Origin: Raphanus sativus
Lineage: Eukaryota; Streptophyta; Magnoliopsida; Brassicales; Brassicaceae
Reading direction: 5' to 3'
Assembly (NCBI RefSeq): GCF_000801105.2
Contig: NC_079511.1
Coordinates: forward strand, 24,366,638-24,430,637
DNA: 64,000 nt
In this document: piece by piece, positions 59,803 to 64,000 of the stretch
How positions within the stretch are numbered: the first letter of the stretch is position 1
How the letters are laid out: each line of letters starts with the position of its first letter
Program-made: the position numbers and the translations under genes
Notes under the pieces: model-generated
What the model was told of the DNA's origin: nothing
Databases searched by the model: none
Seen by the model: the letters and a program-made list of their open reading frames with translations, nothing else

Positions 59803-60678
59803 TTAAAAATTCTTTATATAGCTCGATTGAGCTAGGAGATACAGATTTAATGATATCTTGATCTCTCGTAAAACCAATAAAAAAGCCATCCACCACTTCG
59901 TAGTCCATATTATTTTATCCACCTTACACCGGCCATGTATTCGAACTAACCCATGCGTCATACTCTCTTGATCATTGTTCATCTGCTCAAAACAAAAGCG
60001 CCAATTATAAAACCTCCACCTATCAGATAACCATAAACTAACGTATTTTAAATTCTCAATTTTAAATGTCCAAATAATGCCAGTCATTGTCCTAGTATGT
60101 CCCAAACGACAGTAACCAATACCAAACCAGTAAAATCCAATTTCCAGTAAAATCCAAGTTTGCAGCAACCATAATCTATCCCAATCAAGAACCAATACCA
60201 AACCAGTAGCACCAAGTCTCCATAATATCATCATATGCTGTATTATTTTCCTACTTCGTGGCTCATGGTGCCATGTAGTAACCAAAACCCCTTGGTTCCA
60301 TAGATATCCTTGCATACCAAACAGGCCTACATAGCCCTTAATGATTTCCCCTCTAGTAATAAAATACCCTGTACAAATTTTAACAGTACCAGAAAATCTT
60401 ACAAATCTTAAATCAAATATGTTCCAGTCCACTCCTAAAGTTCCCAAAATAATCTGACAATCTTTCATTAAAATCTCCACTGCTAGTACAAAACCACCAG
60501 CCACTCTCGTCTTATCATCATAAAAAAATCCTCCGCAAATATGCCAATTACTTTGTATACTACTATCAGAGCAAATTCCTATGTCATAATCCTGCTCCTT
60601 AGGTTCGCTGACCAATATTATATGATAGCCATAATTGGCTAGCCAGACACGTCGCCATCGTAACTGATACCCATTCAA
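59803..60678 (-). CDS. Unrecognised open frame in the LINE ORF1 position
   Basis: 292 open codons immediately upstream of ORF2. Its TAA is followed after one base by the ORF2 ATG (TAATATG), an arrangement suited to coupled reinitiation. No ATG is near its left limit; the open frame begins with TTG one base after the previous frame's TGA. The translation is rich in Trp, Ile and Gly, with no CCHC knuckle, RRM or DUF4283 pattern of plant LINE ORF1. It may be a diverged ORF1 or a fortuitous open stretch. Confidence 0.4.
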   Translation of the reverse strand: MNGYQLRWRRVWLANYGYHIILVSEPKEQDYDIGICSDSSIQSNWHICGGFFYDDKTRVAGGFVLAVEILMKDCQIILGTLGVDWNIFDLRFVRFSGTVKICTGYFITRGEIIKGYVGLFGMQGYLWNQGVLVTTWHHEPRSRKIIQHMMILWRLGATGLVLVLDWDRLWLLQTWILLEIGFYWFGIGYCRLGHTRTMTGIIWTFKIENLKYVSLWLSDRWRFYNWRFCFEQMNNDQESMTHGLVRIHGRCKVDKIIWTTKWWMAFLLVLREIKISLNLYLLAQSSYIKNF

Positions 60679-60679
60679 A

Positions 60680-61447
60680 TCACCAAGAACACCATTTTTT
60701 ATTCCATTTCAAACTCAATACAGAGTAAACCTCTGAACTCCAACACCACAAACCAATACAAATTGATAACCGAAACACAATAAAAGAAGTAATGCTCATA
60801 GAGCTTATTTCAACTAAAACAAACACAAAATAAAAACGATCCACTACCGCCATTACCAACCAGCTAGCACATCTCAAATAAGACCACTTATCCATATAAT
60901 TAAGGCTTTGCGTGACCACTCTTCGGGTTTGAAGTACCCTTCCCCTCCCCGTTCTTGGGATTCTCTCCATTGCGATCCTAGAATATCCAATTTTGATCTC
61001 CCAATTTCCTTTTACAGCCAATAACCAAATTGATACAGAGGAGATGAAGATTGTACCTCCACTATTCCTCGATTTCTTCCTAATGGTGATCGAGATCGAG
61101 TTAAAAATGGCTATCCCCCCAGGAAACTTCTGCGATCTCCCCGAATCGCCAGATATCTCTTTTCCTTTCCCTTCCTCTGAGCTTTGATACCACAAGATAT
61201 GGATTTGAAGAGATCCATTTCTTGTTTCCTCTTTTGTATCCAATGAATAAACCTCCGATTTTCGAATCTCCCTTGATCGATTCCATATCAGAACTCCCAG
61301 ATCCACCGCAACCCTAATTGATCGTAACCTTGATATCCTCCGCCGTTCGTCATAGCTCCACCATAGTGTATCTATAATCTCGCCCTGATGAGCATAATAT
61401 CCTTGCGATTCCGATTTGTTTCCCGGATCCCAGTCGTAATCGAACAT
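60680..61447 (-). CDS. Unrecognised 255-codon open frame at the LINE 5' end
   Basis: It begins with ATG 61447 (MFDYDWDPGNKSESQGYYAH), 55 bp inside the 5' end of the LINE, and ends at TGA 60682-60680. The first half is charged, with many Arg/Glu (YDERRRISRLRSIRV, REIRKSEV). The second half becomes hydrophobic. No LINE ORF1 domain or zinc knuckle is recognised. It is in a different frame from the next ORF. Coding status is uncertain. Confidence 0.4.
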   Translation of the reverse strand: MFDYDWDPGNKSESQGYYAHQGEIIDTLWWSYDERRRISRLRSIRVAVDLGVLIWNRSREIRKSEVYSLDTKEETRNGSLQIHILWYQSSEEGKGKEISGDSGRSQKFPGGIAIFNSISITIRKKSRNSGGTIFISSVSIWLLAVKGNWEIKIGYSRIAMERIPRTGRGRVLQTRRVVTQSLNYMDKWSYLRCASWLVMAVVDRFYFVFVLVEISSMSITSFIVFRLSICIGLWCWSSEVYSVLSLKWNKKWCSW

Positions 61448-61625
61448 CGAACCCTAGAAGTCCATCGCCATCGCTATCGCCGTCGTAGAGAGCGTTTTTA
61501 GCTTTCATTTTCTAAATAATTTATAGATTTTATTCATTAAGGTTATAAACGATATTAACCGCTCTAACTTTCAACGTGAGAGCTCCGTTGCGAAAAATCA
61601 CTTCGTAAATAATAGTATATATAGA

Positions 61626-61786
61626 TATTAATTTTGATCACTTATATAATCAAATAGATTATAAATTCGTTTTTATTTTTGACTAAATTATATAATTTAT
61701 TCCTTAAGGGTGTAAACGATATTAACCAATTTAACTTTTAACGTGAGAGATTCGTTGCGAAAAATTACTTCACAAATAATAGTATA
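61626..61786 (-). mobile_element. Partial fifth Helitron copy
   Basis: About 160 bp equivalent to the 5' portion of copies B and C, ending in TTCGTTGCGAAAAATTACTT and TAATAGTATA. No 3' hairpin is present, so it is a truncated unit or the outer limit of copy D. Confidence 0.6.
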
Positions 61787-62891
61787 AAAGAAGATAGATT
61801 GCACCTATGTATGAAAAATAATCATATAAATATACTTCAAATATCATATTTTAAATTTATAATAGATTGATTAAAATAGTTAAAACAGTTTATGAATACA
61901 ATCTATATTGTATATATAATTTAGAATATAATTAATTATACTATAATTTTTATAATATATTAATACTAAAATTTACAGTGTAAATTTTAAATTAAACAAT
62001 TTGCCATAAAACTATACGTTCAAATAAATTTTATATATTTGTTATATATATATATATATATTACAATATAATAAAGTTGTAAATAGTTATGTTCTATATT
62101 TGACGTAAAACTATATAATTTACATAAATTTGATATATTTATCGTATATAATAATAGTCTAGTGATTCGATTTTTTTATAGTATTCGACTAATATATTTG
62201 TTTGTTCACGAAATAGATTAAATTAAGTAATATTTTTATTAATTTATCTAAATTGAAGCTTCCTTGTCTACTCACAAGTCTAATCAGCACGTTTTGAATC
62301 ACATTTGAATTAAATAAATGTCATCTTTGTTATGTCATATTTTAGAATCGATGAAACTATAACGTTTCCTGCCAAAAAAAAAAAATGAAACTATAACGTT
62401 TTCATCATGATAATAACACATGGGCCAACATCAAGCAAATCCTTTCACCTAGTTACAGCCATGGTTTTTAGCTTCGTATTTACAGTTTCGGGACCAGATC
62501 AATACTTTGAAACACTTGAATCATCCATCAATCTACTTGAAAAATCTTCCTAAACTAAGTGACGTTTTGTTTGGAACTCGGAGATGCATCCGTGCTTCCT
62601 TCTAAATGCACCATCACCAATCTATTTCAAGTAAATAAAAGTGATGTATTGTTACTACAACTGCAACACATCAAGCATATAAACTAGTACACGTCTTCAC
62701 TGATTCTCCAAAAGAATAATCATTACGAGACAGGAAAAGAGAAGGATATAAGAGATTTGTCTCTCTATAACTAACTGCTTACCTAAACTCTTATTGATCA
62801 TTCCTCTAGACAAACTAAGCTTCTAGGCCATGGTGAATACTCAGGAAAAAAAGGTCTTTTAACTCCTAAGGTTTTATTGTTTCTTTTTTTT
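61787..62891. other. 3' flank of LYK3
   Basis: Very AT-rich, with a short (TA)n at about 62042-62060. Sequence from about 62440 to 62891 is less AT-rich and likely includes the LYK3 3' UTR. No other gene is supported. Confidence 0.5.
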
Positions 62892-64000
62892 TTATCTTCC
62901 TTGGACAAGACCACTAAAGACTTGGCTGTTTCCAGCAAGAGTTGCTTCCCATTCAATGGAAGACAAGAGTATCTGCGAAAGCGATATAACCACTTGCTTC
63001 ATGTTCGGTCTTAGAATCGGATCATCATCTACGCATTGCTTCGCCAACATAGCAATCTGTCCACACAAAAAAAAACAACCACTCTTCACAATGAATATAT
63101 CATATGGTTTTACTATATATGTACCTACTACTAAGCCTATACTTCTTAGTTTACCTTGAATAAACAGTCATGCGGGTACAAATCCATCATGTTGGGATCG
63201 ATAAACTCCTTCAAACTGGACATGTTCATAGAGTCTGGTGAGTTCTTAAGAGCCGCTAACATCTGCAACCAGAGAAAGAACGGTTTTGAGAATGAACGTT
63301 GCAATGGTTAAGTGGTGTGTATTAAACTCCAAGAACTTACAGTAGATGCCAATGGACGTCTTTCTGGATTCTTAGTTCCCATAGCCTCTGTTCTTATAAC
63401 AGCTTCTCTTCCAGAAATAATCTCAAAAAGAACAACACCAAAGGCGTAAACATCGCTTTTAGAGGTGGCAAGACCGTCACTTAGATACTCTGGCGCAAGA
63501 TAACCATATGTACCAACAACTTTGGTCACAGAAACTTCACCCTCTCCAGTTTTCTCAACGAGTTTCGCTAGTCCAAAATCTGATATCTAAGAGACGTGTG
63601 CAAAAGATAAAATCAACTCAATTGTACTGTATAAGAATCATAAGTTCAGACTCATACCTTGGCCCGGAATGCCTCATCCAGCAAGATATTGCTTGTCTTG
63701 ATATCTCTGTGAACATAATGAGTTTTAGTATGTTCATGGATATATTCTAAGCCTCTTGCTGCGTCAAGTGCAATCTGATTCCTCATTATCCAAGACAGTG
63801 GTGTATTGCCTTCAATAACATTAATAAATATAATATCAATATCATCATCATCATCATCATGTTATAGTTATGCCTCTTTACCTTTGCTCTGAGGATCATG
63901 CAAATGGTTTTTGAGCATTCCCTTTTGCACATATTCATACACTACGAAAAGCTCATCACTGGTTGCAGCATAACCAATCAACTCTACCTTTTTACAAGAA
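62892..64000 (-). CDS. LYK3: LysM receptor-like kinase LYK3, 3' portion
   Basis: Five exon pieces with GT-AG junctions: 63882-64000 (partial at the window edge), 63658-63809, 63341-63587, 63155-63262 and 62892-63056. The kinase domain runs from [19 protein letters not shown] through HRDIKTSN and [10 protein letters not shown] to [20 protein letters not shown], and ends SGLVQGR before TAA. The LysM ectodomain, membrane span and P-loop lie beyond the window. The phrases [20 protein letters not shown] and [20 protein letters not shown] match Arabidopsis LYK3 (At1g51940) as I remember it. LYK3 is a plasma-membrane kinase linked to chitin-oligomer and abscisic-acid responses. HRD and DFG are intact. 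An (ATC)n repeat lies in the intron near 63837-63860. Confidence 0.88.

Larger units (their letters stand above)
55697..61502 (-). mobile_element. Full-length L1-type LINE inserted in the Helitron array
   Basis: A 15-bp target duplication (TTTCATTTTCTAAAT) lies at 55682-55696 and 61503-61517. The minus-strand 3' end is a poly-A tail (T run 55697-55711). ORF2 is complete except for one frameshift. The 5.8-kb length and exact duplication indicate a full-length, fairly recent insertion by target-primed reverse transcription. Confidence 0.93.
54303..61625 (-). mobile_element. Helitron array, copy D, split by a LINE
   Basis: The left end carries the same CTAAGTG / GGCCCGCAT 3' terminus, with a partly decayed hairpin. 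The 5' end is a variant, TCTATATATACTATTA, at 61625 down to 61610. A LINE occupies 55697-61502; without it and one duplication copy the element is about 1.5 kb. It contains about three direct repeats of 425 bp, each ending in GAGAGCTCCGTTGCGAAAAA, a version of the 5' terminal domain, but with no 3' hairpin between them. No Rep/helicase is encoded. Confidence 0.7.

Noticed and set aside
61180..61200. Minus-strand TGGTATCAAAGCTC near the LINE 5' end, resembling a Copia primer site
   Set aside because: No LTR precedes it and it lies inside a LINE with intact ends. The similarity is partial.

Overview
This is plant nuclear DNA from the Brassicaceae, probably the Brassica/Raphanus group. It has spliced genes with short GT-AG introns, AT-rich intergenic DNA, and dense nested transposons of types common in Brassica. 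The host genes match, from memory, the Arabidopsis chromosome 1 block around At1g51890 to At1g51940. That block holds LRR-I/malectin-like receptor kinases, an IST1-like gene, another malectin-like kinase and the LysM kinase LYK3. No database was consulted, so species and orthology are inferences.

Host genes, all on the minus strand: a malectin-like receptor kinase of which only exons 1-2 are in the window (3115-3816); an intact 13-exon receptor kinase of 889 codons (27646-31415); an intact 4-exon IST1-domain gene of 365 codons (40760-42107); a second 13-exon receptor kinase of 854 codons (44333-51591); and the 3' part of LYK3 (62892 to the window end). I built the exon models from splice sites. 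Both complete kinase models close in frame and share most exon lengths. The receptor kinases are predicted plasma-membrane sensors. The IST1 protein is a predicted ESCRT/MVB regulator.

The remaining sequence, well over half of the window, is mostly mobile DNA. Left to right: a decayed LINE holding a hAT-type MITE; a very young Copia element with identical LTRs and an intact polyprotein, 173 bp upstream of the first kinase; a Helitron; a 9.4-kb Gypsy-type element that has gag and protease but no reverse transcriptase and is studded with TCGATCGA palindromes; a LINE fragment split by a second Copia element; a third Copia element with identical 164-bp LTRs around a decayed interior; a second Helitron; a third Helitron inside intron 10 of the 854-codon kinase; and a head-to-tail array of Helitron copies (53257-61786) that hosts a full-length 5.8-kb LINE.

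The most unusual items are the Helitron array with zero-nucleotide junctions, the reverse-transcriptase-less palindrome-rich Gypsy element, the Copia element whose primer site seems to match the anticodon arm of tRNA-Ile, and the LINE whose ORF1 position holds two long open frames with no recognisable domain. No tRNA, rRNA or CRISPR features were seen.
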